NCBI GenBank assembly: GCA_028015205.1
Contig: CM051510.1
Coordinates: forward strand, 32,364,580 to 32,428,579
Length of the DNA stretch: 64,000 nt
Direction of reading: 5' to 3'
Source of the DNA: Mytilisepta virgata
Taxonomy: Eukaryota > Mollusca > Bivalvia > Mytilida > Mytilidae
The notes under the pieces were generated by a model that was not told the DNA's origin, did no database searches, and was given only the letters and a program-made list of their open reading frames with translations. The stretch's first letter is position 1, and each line of letters begins with the position of its first letter. The translations under genes and the position numbers were made by a program. Positions 1-10,310 of the stretch are shown piece after piece.

Positions 1-560
1 TTAATATATTTTTGATAAGTTGATGTCATAACTTAGAAAATTGTACGGTCGTCATCAGGAATTGATTGACCGTTACAGTGTTCCAATATATTAGTTTATG
101 TTGGACCTGTTCCCACTTTCGTAACATTTCATGACGTACCTCCACAGATTTGTGAGAACCACCGGATTGTTGAACTTCACGACGGGTGCCATATACGGAG
201 CAGGAACTGCTTACCCTTCCGGGGCACCTGAGTTCACTCCTGGTATTAATAGGAGTTTGTGTTGTTCATTGCTTTTTAGTTTTCAGTGTTTATTTGTTGT
301 GCTTGTGGTTGTTTATTTGTCTTCCCAGGTTTGTCTGTCTAATGGATTGCGTTTTTTATTTGCTTCTTAGGTATATTTGTCCTCTTTACACATATGCACA
401 TCTTGTGCATGAACTTTGCTATCAAAGAATATTTGTATTACAAGGTAATCTCAAGCTCACTCTGATTAATATTGTAACAGTTTATCTATGTAATGTTAAT
501 CACAGTCTTACAGTATACAAAACATATGGTATTTATCAACTACTGAATCTGTAATTGGAA
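1..560 (+). mobile_element. 3' end of a reverse-transcriptase retroelement (RT family A), degraded
   Basis: Bases 1-120 encode a broken version of the end of the RT ORF (LRKLYGRHQELIDRYSVP), followed by its 3' tail with CATATACGGAGCAGGAAC and a T/G-rich segment. The same order is found at 45126-45560, with high similarity over about 400 bp. The element runs off the left edge of the window. Confidence 0.75.
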
Positions 561-1512
561 TGACATTTTAATTTGAATTATTGTCTTTTTACTTAGTGAT
601 GCTGATAAGTGTTCACATTCCTTCAACACCATTTTGATGCGGATTTTTGGGTAAAATTTTTAAAAAAAAATAAGGCGCACCAGTGGTAAAATCTCCCAAC
701 AAACCCTACAGTATCCTCAGTTCAGCACTTCGTGCTTTGTTTATACATTTTTAAGTCTCCCATACGAAGTTGGAGACTTATAGATTTTGATTTGCGATAA
801 TTATCGAGCTTTTTTTTCTTCCTCTCCGATTTTGTTCTTTCGAGTTCTCAATAACCGTTAGAGATATGGATCTGAGATTTTCCATGATGAAAAATCAATG
901 TTTTTAGTGTTCCTAATATTGTTCATGTTTTGATAAGGGTCACTGAGACGTAAAATGAGCAGTTCAAAGAGGCTAGTGGTTTACTGTAAGACCCTATGGG
1001 AATTTTTTTTTCATCGAAAAACTCTACGAGAGTGACCAATAACCATCTCATATCATATATTTTATTATAAACCGCGACAACACCTATTTAATGACATATA
1101 GCTTGTTCCTCTAGGAGGGGTCATCCCCACCCCACAAATCGATAATTTGAAAATTTTCATATGCAATTAAAATCCTTAGCTTTATATTATATATTTCATT
1201 ATTCTCTGTAACAAGACGCATTAAATGACATGTACCTAAACCGTATATTTTCTTATTTACCATAACAACACGCATGATCTGATAGATACCTCATTTGCCC
1301 AAGGGTTCATCCCTTACCCCTCGAATCATTAATCTTAAATTACCTCGTAAAGCATTCAAAGCCCTGTCCCTAAATTATATATTTTCTAGTATTCAAGTTT
1401 GAACCACTTTCACAGTTCTATAAAATTCTCTGGATGAGCTATGTAAATCAGGAAACCTTTTGTATAAACTGGTTACATAGTTGTGTTTAGAAATGTTATT
1501 TTTATTTTACAG
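561..1512. other. Upstream flank of exon 1, no gene seen
   Basis: AT-rich DNA with a possible diverged piece of the 'tcactgag' repeat near 928-965. No promoter elements could be assigned; the true first exon and promoter may lie here or left of the window. Confidence 0.4.
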
Positions 1513-2198
1513 ACGTTGCCATGAGCGATGTACAAACAACAGAATTTTTGCGTCTGATAAAAGTTACATTTGATATCTCTCTAGATGTTCTGCAAGCTTA
1601 TACGTCAGCAAAACTCATCAAGCCTCTGTATGGTGAGAGTTTTATTCGGTTTCTGGATAAGAAAAAACATTCATTTTACCATAAATGGCAGTCATATGTT
1701 CGCTGTTGCAATTGTTCTACTTTTAGTAGTCAAAAGAAAGAAATGGCTGACTGGATTTTTCACAAACTTTACGTTATTACATCTGGAATCAATTGTCTTA
1801 GACGAAATAATCCCCGTGGGAAAAATGGAGTAACAAACCAACATTGTCTTTGCAAAATTATTTCCCAACAAAATATCTCTTTGACTGATTTAGACGTTAG
1901 TGCAATATGTTTCCTGCTTAAGAATTGTGGATCTTCTAACCTGTTAATCAAAGAAATTGATGATATTGCAAAACAGAGAACTAAACTTTGCCATGCTGCA
2001 AAAGGTACAAAAAGTTTCACCAAGACAGACTATGAAGGGATGTGGATAATATTAGAGCAGTCTATTTTATCCTTGGCGAAAGAAATTGATGATTTTTACT
2101 ATAGATCTGTTAAAGGACATTTAGCTACAATCAAGAAGTATGACGTTGACAAAGCAGATGTTATTCATCATTTAAATGATATCAAAGAATACAATGAG
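1513..2198 (+). CDS. Exon 1: DZIP3-like HEPN domain (start codon at 1521)
   Basis: Encodes residues 1-226. A pyrimidine-rich acceptor (AG at 1511-1512) precedes 8 nt of 5' UTR and the ATG at 1521. The exon ends GAG|GTATGT, phase 0. It opens with a TEFLRLI helix, then FIRFLDKKKHSFYHKW and a Cys-Cys-x-Cys segment, then LTDLDVSAICFLLKNC, a pattern I recognise from the HEPN domain shared by DZIP3/hRUL138-like proteins that is strongly expanded in bivalves. Arg153 to His158 (RTKLCH) fits the R-x4-6-H motif of RNase-type HEPN domains, so catalytic activity is possible but not shown. The open frame runs past the donor to a stop at 2249, so a short intron-retained product ending there is possible. 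Domain call is confident; activity is not. Confidence 0.85.
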
Positions 2199-2998
2199 GT
2201 ATGTTTCGAATTACTATCTAAAATTAGGAGTAAGTTATACATGTTATAAATTGTCAAATCTACATTTCATGCCCATTAATGTGGTATAGTTTGTTTTCTC
2301 TAAAGGCAGCATGTTTAAATTTTGTTTGTAATACAGTACATGTTCTGAAACAGTGCAAACATTTTCTAGAAGATTCCTAAGAATTCAAGGAAAGAAGGGA
2401 ATTTATATATTTAATAATGAAATGTTTAACGGCAATTGTTCTCTTAAAAGTTGAAAATGTACCTACATTCAACATTTATCATTTCAAATGTACCCTTTAG
2501 AGTAGGTTCTCATGACGATCATAGTGAGTATTTGTCCTCAAGCCTTTTCATCATGGTCTATCCACAACCCTCTCTAAATAGAGGATTGAATTCACAAAAC
2601 GTTCATACAATCTTCAGTAAGAATTGAAAGTAGTGACCTCCTGTTAACTTTTTTACAGAAAAGAGTTTTAGGTTTCCATATCAAAACATGGCATTGAAAT
2701 TTTTTCTGTATAGGTCTTTGAGAATATATCATTTATTGTAAAAGGGGCAACAGCCCCAACAGTTCTACATTACTCTTATCTTCGGCTTTGATATCATTAT
2801 GAATTGTAGTTTAAATTTATTGCATTGTTATCACTTTAATTCAATACAATTTTCTCCCATTGCAGCTGCTCCTTAACCAGTGGCTGATAAGTGCAGGCCA
2901 TAGAATTGTCCCATGGAACAAACTTCGCTAGTAATAATATTGGTTCATATATTATAGACACATCAAATTAGAATAAAAAACATTTTATTTATTGACAG

Positions 2999-3196
2999 AA
3001 AATGAAGCAAGACACCAAAAACTCCATCATGTTGGCTCAAGAAGACCTTACTGCTAAAGGTGAAAAACAGTCTTCAGAAATAAAAAAAAGAATTACAGAA
3101 ACAGAAGCGAATCTTATAGAAGGGCAACAAGAAATTTTGGGAGACGTAAAAGGGCTGAATACTGCTTTTCTAAACAATGCTTCTGAAATAGACAAG
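2999..3196 (+). CDS. Exon 2: coiled-coil segment
   Basis: Encodes residues 227-292 in phase 0-0 (acceptor TTATTGACAG, donor AAG|GTACCA). The translation is rich in Lys, Glu, Gln and Ile with heptad-like spacing (EIKKRITETEANLIEGQQEI), typical of the coiled coil that follows HEPN in this family. It probably oligomerises the protein. Reading straight on from exon 1 gives ...KEYNE-KMKQDT... with no break. The open frame stops 27 nt after the donor. Confidence 0.75.
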
Positions 3197-3384
3197 GTAC
3201 CATTAAATAGTCATAATTATTGATAATCACATAAGTAATTCGATTTTATTTCCATTGCAAGTTATTGTGGGAACAATGTATTTGATAGCAGAGATGTTAT
3301 AATTTAACGTTTTATTTATCATCCGATATTCATGGGAATATTTTCATATAATGAAAAATGCTCTCAGTTGGTGTATGCCAACAT

Positions 3385-3610
3385 ATAACAAACAACAAAA
3401 TGGATACCAGGAAAGGTCAACAATAACATACCAATCAATCACAGCAACCCAACTGACAAAATGCCTGACAAAAAATAACATAAAAGAGTACAAAACACAA
3501 ACATAAACACAATAGATAGTCTGACTTGGTACAGAAACTGAAATGTGGTGGGGTTAAACCGATTTTATGGGTATCTAAACCTCCCCCTTAGGCAACAACC
3601 ATTTTATTAC
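3385..3610 (-). mobile_element. Tail fragment of RT family A
   Basis: In reverse orientation it carries the family 3' tail: AACAAAATGGATACCAGGAA, tracts like AAAGAGTACAAAACACAAAC, and a GACTTGGTACAGAAACTG block. The same blocks recur at about 15760, 27185, 29965, 35275 and 53120. Confidence 0.65.
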
Positions 3611-4239
3611 TGAGGTTTGGGGAAGCTGGTATTTTTTTTTTTCAAAAAAATAAATTATGTCCAACTTGATCTGAAAAAAAATTTACATTTCCCCCTATGT
3701 TGAAAAAAAATAAAATTAGCCTTAATATTGACAAAATAAATTTGCTCCATGCCATAAATTCCTAACAAAAAATTTTTTAATGTAACCTTCAAGATTTGTG
3801 TAGAGAGTAGAGTTAGAATCAAGATTTAGATTTAAAGTAATGAAAGGTTTTTTACATATTAAAATATATGAATATATCCTTTCAGCTTAACTGCGGGGTG
3901 CATATTGGTCAGGAGCTTGTGTACAGTCGACTTAGCGAGACAAAATGATAACGTCCGATTTTACGTGAAAATGAGTGTTTTTCTAATCCCCTACTCCAAA
4001 ACGCCCTTCCCACCAGAATATTTTAGCTCTGCAGTTAAACCGAAATTTTATATAACCTTATACTGCTTCTGAATGACTGTTAGACTTTCTTTTAATTAAT
4101 ATGGTGATGTGATATGTTATCATATATGGACCCTTTACTTTCAAGAAAATGTGCAATTCATCTATTTTGGTAGTGTATGCGAGTTCTAATTTATTTGGGT
4201 TTCCCTATGTTTTTTTCATAAAGAACAAGTTTTATTATA

Positions 4240-5030
4240 TAAGGTAGATGTCTACATGAACTACTGATTGTAGTTGTAGAATATCATCGATATATCACCA
4301 CATGTTTTTTTTAAGAAATAAAATGTAGCTGAGATTTTTTGTAATATATAAGAATACTGTAAATGTAATTAAGAAATATCATTAATATGTTAATAAAACT
4401 AAATGCAAAAATTAATCAAAGTCACTGAGGCATAAAATGTAAGTCGTGGTGAAGAAAATTATTCTGAGTAGAGCTGTAGTATAAAATAAGGGGAATGCAG
4501 TTGTGAAATATTATCAATATACAACCATAGATTCTTTAATTAATATACCGAAATGCAAACATTTAACCACAGTCACTGAAGCATGGTGCCTAAAAAGTTG
4601 AATTTTGTTGTACTATATAAGATGTATGCATAGGTATGATAAATAACATTGATTTCTCCAAAGGTTACTGAGAAATGGACCTAACCTCACAATTGAGTCA
4701 CTCATGCACGAAATGTGTGTCATAATGACCCAAATGTTGGAGAGATGCATTATATAATGTAAATCAATTATTGTAAAGTATCCCTGATACAACACAATGG
4801 ATTCCTATGAATGAAATTAAAGGCAGAACTTTAAATATCAGAATAACTCATGCATTAAATGTAGGTCAAAGTTATTCAAATCTTGTTTAGTTTCATAAGA
4901 TGATTTTAGTTGTATAATATAATTGATATATCCCAAGGGTTTCTGAGAAATGGACCTAAACGCAAGACTTAATTAAGCCGGACGGACCTAAAAGGTAAAA
5001 TTATACGCTCTTTCTACATTCGAGGACAGG
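4240..5030. repeat. Diverged ~150-bp tandem-type repeat (GAGAAATGGACCTAA family)
   Basis: Recurring blocks CTGAGAAATGGACCTAA, AGTCACTGAGGCATAAAATG, CATGCACGAAATGTG and TTGTACTATATAAG occur several times with mutations. The same repeat recurs at 60480-61080, with weaker traces near 930, 6960-7010 and 63540-63760. Confidence 0.65.
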
Positions 5031-5157
5031 GCATACAAATCTAAATATTTTTTCTTGAGAAAAAACTATGCTTCACTTGTTATGTGGAAAAAATTACTTT
5101 TATTTTCTCCAGACCTAAAAAAAATATCCAGCACAAAAATTTTAGTTCCCCCTGCAA

Positions 5158-5191
5158 CCCCCCCCCCCCCCCCCTCCCCCCCCCCCCCCCC
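5158..5191. repeat. Poly-C tract
   Basis: Thirty-three C residues interrupted by a single T, in an otherwise AT-rich region. The length is likely to be unreliable or polymorphic. Confidence 0.9.
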
Positions 5192-5204
5192 TCGGTAATA
5201 AATT

Positions 5205-6140
5205 GGTCGGTGCCTTATCTATCCTGACACTTTAGTGTATACAACACACTATAAAAACCAATACAGTATGATTACTAACAAGGTGACCGTTTGCTAGAAC
5301 TGAAAATTAGAGTAGATGGTACATAATTCAGATTTCAGGATCACAATGTCCTGACATTTTAATTGTAAAACTAGCTAAGGTTCTCATAGGTGCAGGTCGG
5401 ATACTGTCGCTCTACTAAACGAAAAATCTAAAATAGCACTTCCATAAAGGGTTTAATGCTATCTCGTTATAGAGTTCAATAGAAATCGGCAGTATTTGTG
5501 AGACGCCAGTATGAATTAACATTCTTCAAGCCATTGGGAGAAAGGGAAATTTTACAGAATTGCACATAATTTCATGTTTGTAGCCCTTACTGTGAAAAGA
5601 TCTTTAGTAACTACTAAGTTTCTGTGGGAGACTTTTGCATTTATTCACGATATTACAGTATAAACTTGAATGGGAAAACCCGTTCACGATAAGTGCTTTT
5701 CTGGAAGCTGGATATTTAGATAAGAGATGTATATATATATATTTTATAAAAAAATTTAAAAGCATTAAGCGGTTTGTGAAATCTATAATCCTGTAAACGT
5801 AGTTTTTTAGTAATCATATGGTTTTGCTCATTAAAATATTCTTGTCGAGAGCAAATGCGTGCAAAACGTACAAGCTGTATTTTGTACACTCCATACGATG
5901 GTGCCAAAGGCACGTCTCCATCAAGAAATGGGAAGTTGGTAATTGGAAAATTAAAATTGTCCCTTTTATCATACATTTTAGTATGTATATCTCCATTTTC
6001 GATATTTATAGTAAGATCTAAAAATGCATTTACTATTCTTATTAGCTTTATTCAAATGTACAGTATTTCGTTTAGATAAATGTATTTTGCATATTTAAGA
6101 CACTCAGGATTATCCATGTCTATGTCGTCCATTTTATATG
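5205..6140 (-). mobile_element. RT-family retroelement fragment, minus strand
   Basis: On the minus strand 5716-5976 encodes YDKRDNFNFPITNFPFL and SYGVYKIQLVRFARIC, signature stretches of this RT family downstream of its catalytic site. Lower coordinates continue into a broken second segment and the tail that also appears at 15960-16460 and 53340-53850. Frameshifts and stops show it is dead. Confidence 0.7.
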
Positions 6141-6460
6141 GTTTTCTAGATGCAAGGGGTCGAGATTTGTGACAGAATATGTAAATGTTATATTTCGTAT
6201 GATTGGCCAAAAGAAGCAATATTACATGATATGTAATATATATAAAGTTGTATTTTTATCCAATTTCGTGGAGTTTTTTTTTCGTTGAAGGTCGAGCATA
6301 TTAATGTTTAGTGCTTATCATACATGATACTTTAAACTGAATGTCAAAAATGTTAAAATTTTTAACTTCTACTGAGTGTAACTCTTTCGTGAGATAGTAT
6401 TGGTTAAATTCTTTTGAGAATTTGAATGTTTTATAATGATTCTGGTTTTCAACAAATTAG

Positions 6461-6476
6461 GCCTTGAGAACAAAAG
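6461..6476 (+). CDS. Exon 3: predicted 16-nt micro-exon
   Basis: Acceptor CTGGTTTTCAACAAATTAG precedes GCCTTGAGAACAAAAG, followed by a strong donor (GTGAGT). It enters in phase 0 and leaves one base, which is what joins the phase-0 exon 2 to the phase-1 exon at 7282. It encodes A-L-R-T-K plus the first base of the next codon. The call rests on splice consensus and phase only, because 16 nt carry no domain signal. Another, unseen exon could do the same job. Confidence 0.35.
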
Positions 6477-6774
6477 GTGAGTTGTAAATTGACAACACGT
6501 GCACATCTTGTGTATGCAAATTGGCACCATAAAATTTATTTAACGTGTACTTTATTGGTAAAGCTAAATAGTGTCTCAAAAAGCAAAAATTATTTTATAC
6601 TACTTCAACAATATTCTTTCTCCACGTACAGATATACATATAATATGAATGATACTCTCTCCGTGTATAAATCTACATTTAAGAAACTGACGAGAAAAAG
6701 TAAGGGCTTGTCCCATACATTTATAAATACAATAATACTAGACATTGAACCCGCGCGAGCGCGGGAAAATAAGC

Positions 6775-6870
6775 ATTTTTTTTTTTTGTGGTGGCCATAT
6801 TGACTTTAAAAAGTTTTTGCGGCCATGGCATTCGTGGAACAGGAACTCAATGTGGATGTTGTGGCAGGCT
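6775..6870. other. Intron DNA with T tract; no feature assigned
   Basis: A T(12) run and unique-looking sequence. I see nothing further in 6570-7280 except a weak trace of the ~150-bp repeat near 6960-7010. Confidence 0.3.
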
Positions 6871-7281
6871 TCCCATAAACTTTCCTGTCAAGTAGGTGGT
6901 ATCAACTGATAGTTTCATGTCTATATATGCTGTAGTATTCCAGAAATGGATGTTAATGCAAATTTTAACCAAAGTCAGTGAAGCGTGAAATGTAGGTCAA
7001 CGTGACCTAATTGTCATACGGTTGTTCGTTACTACCGAAGATGTATCCACTGATGAAGTAGACTGTATGCCACGTAGAATTACCAAAATGGACCTTAAGG
7101 TTCCATCATAGTCAAAATCTATGACGAAAATACAACCACATAAATTGTCAATATGTTTATGTTACAATAAATTCTGAACTGGAACATGATGAAAAGCTTT
7201 AATTAAATACACATTTCATAATGCATTACCTTTTTCATTCAGAATAAATATGAAAAAGAATATGAATAAACATTTCCTTAG

Positions 7282-7548
7282 TGACGGATGAATTTTCTAA
7301 AAGATGCCGTGAGTTAAGTAGAGCATATTTTTGGAAAATAATTGTTCCAATTGTTCATTGTCATCATGGGCAGGGCAAGCGAGGCTTAATTTCACAAATA
7401 AATCCAATAGACGATAAAAGCATTTTTAGTGTGTGGCTGCGTGTGCTGTCCACGTTTATAAAGATGTCCGAGATAAATTTCGTCATTAATGATAACGATG
7501 ACCATTTGTTAAAAATATTTTTATCTAGGGCTTACAGGGAATTGTATG
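7282..7548 (+). CDS. Exon 4: alpha/beta segment of unknown family
   Basis: Open for 267 nt after acceptor CATTTCCTTAG, with usable donor TATG|GTAGAG, phase 1-1. It encodes about residues 298-386. The translation looks coding: TDEFSKRCRELSRAYF, then IIVPIVHCHHGQGKRG, then SIFSVWLRVLSTFIKM and DDHLLKIFLSRAYRELYG. I do not recognise a domain. The frame stays open to a stop at 7587-7589, so it could instead serve as an alternative terminal exon. Its phase matches the run of phase 1-1 exons that follows. Confidence 0.5.
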
Positions 7549-8639
7549 GTAGAGATATGTTTAGACAGGTCAAACGACAAATAATGTAAAAATGGATAAT
7601 GGTTGGTTTTATCACTTTGTGCAAAGTAAACATCCGAGCAATCCGAAAACCAACTAAGTTAGGAATTCCTCTGAACTTTGCCTTACTTCTTCATAATCTT
7701 CAAAGTTCATAATGTTTATAGTTAGGAGAAATTGCATAATGGTAGAAAAAACAATCCTGAATACATGAAGCGGAAACATCCCACTCGAAGGAGAATGTTT
7801 TTAATTTGTTTTATTCTTCTTCCGTAATTTCAAACAAAAATACATTTAAAATATGTGCATAATTGTTTATTTAAATCAATGTGTTAAAATGATGCATTCG
7901 AGAACCTTCTAAGGGATATGTTGGGAGAATTCATACCGGAAAAGTCCATGCAAATTCCATTTGCACATAAACAAAACTGCAGTTTAAAATTTATAAATGC
8001 AGATTGTCAAATCCGATAATAACCTTTATAATCTGAACCATACATCGTTTATTTTGAACCACGCGTTTTGCCGCCTATTCGGCTAACTCGTAAATTTAGT
8101 ATTTCTGGACTTTGTAGATATATTTGTATTCAGGTTTCCGAAAATGACTTACATTAACTTAGACAGTCACGAGTAACAAAATTCGTGAAGTTGATCTACT
8201 AGTTTCCACAAAAATTCAAAATAGATGCTTCTCATTAATTGCTTTTACTGTTTTATGACGTTATACGATGGTTGGTAAATAATTTTATATAATTTAAAAT
8301 CATTTGTGAAAAAATAAGTTAATTATTTATATCAAGATTTAATAGTATCCTCGGGTACAATGTACATGCATTCAATTTCGGACGCCTACACCATTAGAAA
8401 AATTTATTGGAAGAATCAAAATTTCCGGCATCTATTATCCTTTTTCCAAGAAAAATGGTATAAAATTTACAGATTTTCAATCTAAAATCGTTAGAAAACA
8501 ATCATGGACAATTACCTTTTTTTTCATTCATATTCTAGGGGAGCCTTTAACAACACGCGGTATGGAGGCAGATATGCATAGTAACTACATGTAACGTAGC
8601 TTAAATTGAGAATACTCGTATAAGAGGTATTTTTCTTGA

Positions 8640-8815
8640 TTAACTAAAGACTATCTTGACTCTTTGTTGTGTTTATGTTTGTGGTTTTTTTTGTTTTGCT
8701 CTTTTATGTTATTTTTTGTCCTGAGTTCTGTCAGTTGGTTTTTTATTGACTGGTATGTCATTGTTGGCTTTTCCTGTCATTTTGTTGTTTGTTTATCAAT
8801 TGTGGTAGTTCATCT
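8640..8815 (+). mobile_element. Tail fragment of RT family A, plus strand
   Basis: It contains the GT-rich tail (TTGTTGTGTTTATGTTTGTG, TTTTCCTGTCATTTTGTTGT) in the order expected of the 3' end of family A. The flanks carry no RT sequence. Confidence 0.6.
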
Positions 8816-9944
8816 ATAAATGACGAAAGGTATAGTAAAAATTTTATATACTCGTAAACTTATACAATTCTGATGTTCAAGTCTTCTTTTCTCGTAGCGT
8901 CTAGAAGAAAGGACGCAACCAATGCACGCAGATGTAAAAAAGACAAACCAAAAACTAAACAAGATTACCAGACAACAGATTAAACAAGACACGAAGATGG
9001 AAGAAATGTCTTCAGTTTTAGGTTAATATTTTTATATCTGTTTATTTTCTACATTCTATTGTGTCATTTAAATACCGTATGAATAAAATCAACCCCTACA
9101 GGCAACGATAAAGTACGTCAATTAATTCATACTAATTCTGTCACCCTTTACGGTAATCACGTTTTATTTGTGCAATGTTTTATTATGGACACATTTCCCA
9201 TATCTTATTTTTAGATATACATTATTGGTCGCAAATAAATTAAATGTCCAGAAAGTAAATGAGCATATGGATGAATAAGTCACGAAAATGTGAATAATTA
9301 TACGATCTTATTGTCAGAAAACCAATTTCCTTAGTCTAAAAACACTGTCTAAAGAATTCCAAGACACTATATGTTGATAAAATAAAACCGAAGAACTAAA
9401 GCACAAGAAATGTGAACTCTCGCTACAATTCAGGGGTGACATCAGAAAAGAGGGTAAGCATATTATTTTCTGTTAAAGACATCTGCCACATTAAAATTCC
9501 GGTGAGGCGTCAGTTCCATGAAGACATTAAATCTGAGACAGAAATTTCTAATCTGCTTGGAGTGGTGAAAAAGTTTGTAGCGATGTTAACAACAAAGACT
9601 CAACATATGCCCTGTCTTGTCTGGATGTTAATATAACAACCAGTTCACTCTGTTGAGAAAGCTTTTGTTAATAACATATAGACCGTACTTGTATGGAACG
9701 GGCAGTATGCGTATCTTCGTACGATCACACTACGTGTACAGTGGGACCATATGAGTAGTATACTCGTAAAGTCTTGGTGTGTGTAGCCCTGCATATTTAA
9801 ATAATTGTACCAAGTCTGCAAATTAATTTTATTTTTATATGGAATAGATTTTAAACATTTATCACAATGATTCCAAAGCTGAAGTACAAGAGAGTCTTAA
9901 TTATGTATTAGAAGATTATCTATTCAAGAAAAAACAAGGATATA

Positions 9945-10110
9945 AATATTTAAGGATTGACTGTAATTGTTTTTTTTCAGTCTATGAAGAAATAACCTCA
10001 GTGAAGTGGTGCACACTGATTAACCCGTGGGTTACTTTAAAGTGTGCACCAGACACATTGAGGTTATTTCGAATAGACTGAAAACAAAATTACAGTCAAT
10101 CCTTATATTT
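9945..10110. mobile_element. Hairpin (foldback/MITE-type) element
   Basis: Two arms of about 70 bp are near-perfect inverted copies. Left starts AAGGATTGACTGTAATT and reads through CAGTCTAT and AAATAACCTCA to GTGCACACT; right is the reverse complement, ending AATTACAGTCAATCCTT. The ~20-bp loop contains AACCCGTGGGTT, itself palindromic. The whole unit would fold into one long stem. No coding capacity. Confidence 0.85.
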
Positions 10111-10214
10111 TTTCATTAAATCTATGTTCGACTCAGTAGTAATCTGTACATTTGAAGTATCTTTGTTCTTTTCAGGAGTGGTTTCATATCGAGTATGATT
10201 ATATATAATTTCAG

Positions 10215-10310
10215 AGGCTATGTTTTACGCACAATATGGTGAAATAAAGACTATATCTGAAATCAGAAGACATTTTCAATCACATCAAACGACACCACAA
10301 GAGGACATGG
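10215..10310 (+). CDS. Exon 5: short helical linker exon
   Basis: Acceptor TATAATTTCAG, donor ATGG|GTAATA, phase 1-1, about residues 387-418. Only one of three frames is open, and it is the frame required by both neighbours. It reads A-M-F-Y-A-Q-Y-G-E-I-K then SEIRRHFQSHQTTPQEDM, polar and probably helical. No known domain. It lies about 100 bp downstream of a hairpin (foldback) element. Confidence 0.6.

Noticed and set aside
9412..9636. 75-codon open frame with a GTCAGTTCC-rich stretch
   Set aside because: No acceptor/donor pair of the required phase and no domain; ordinary chance open frame.
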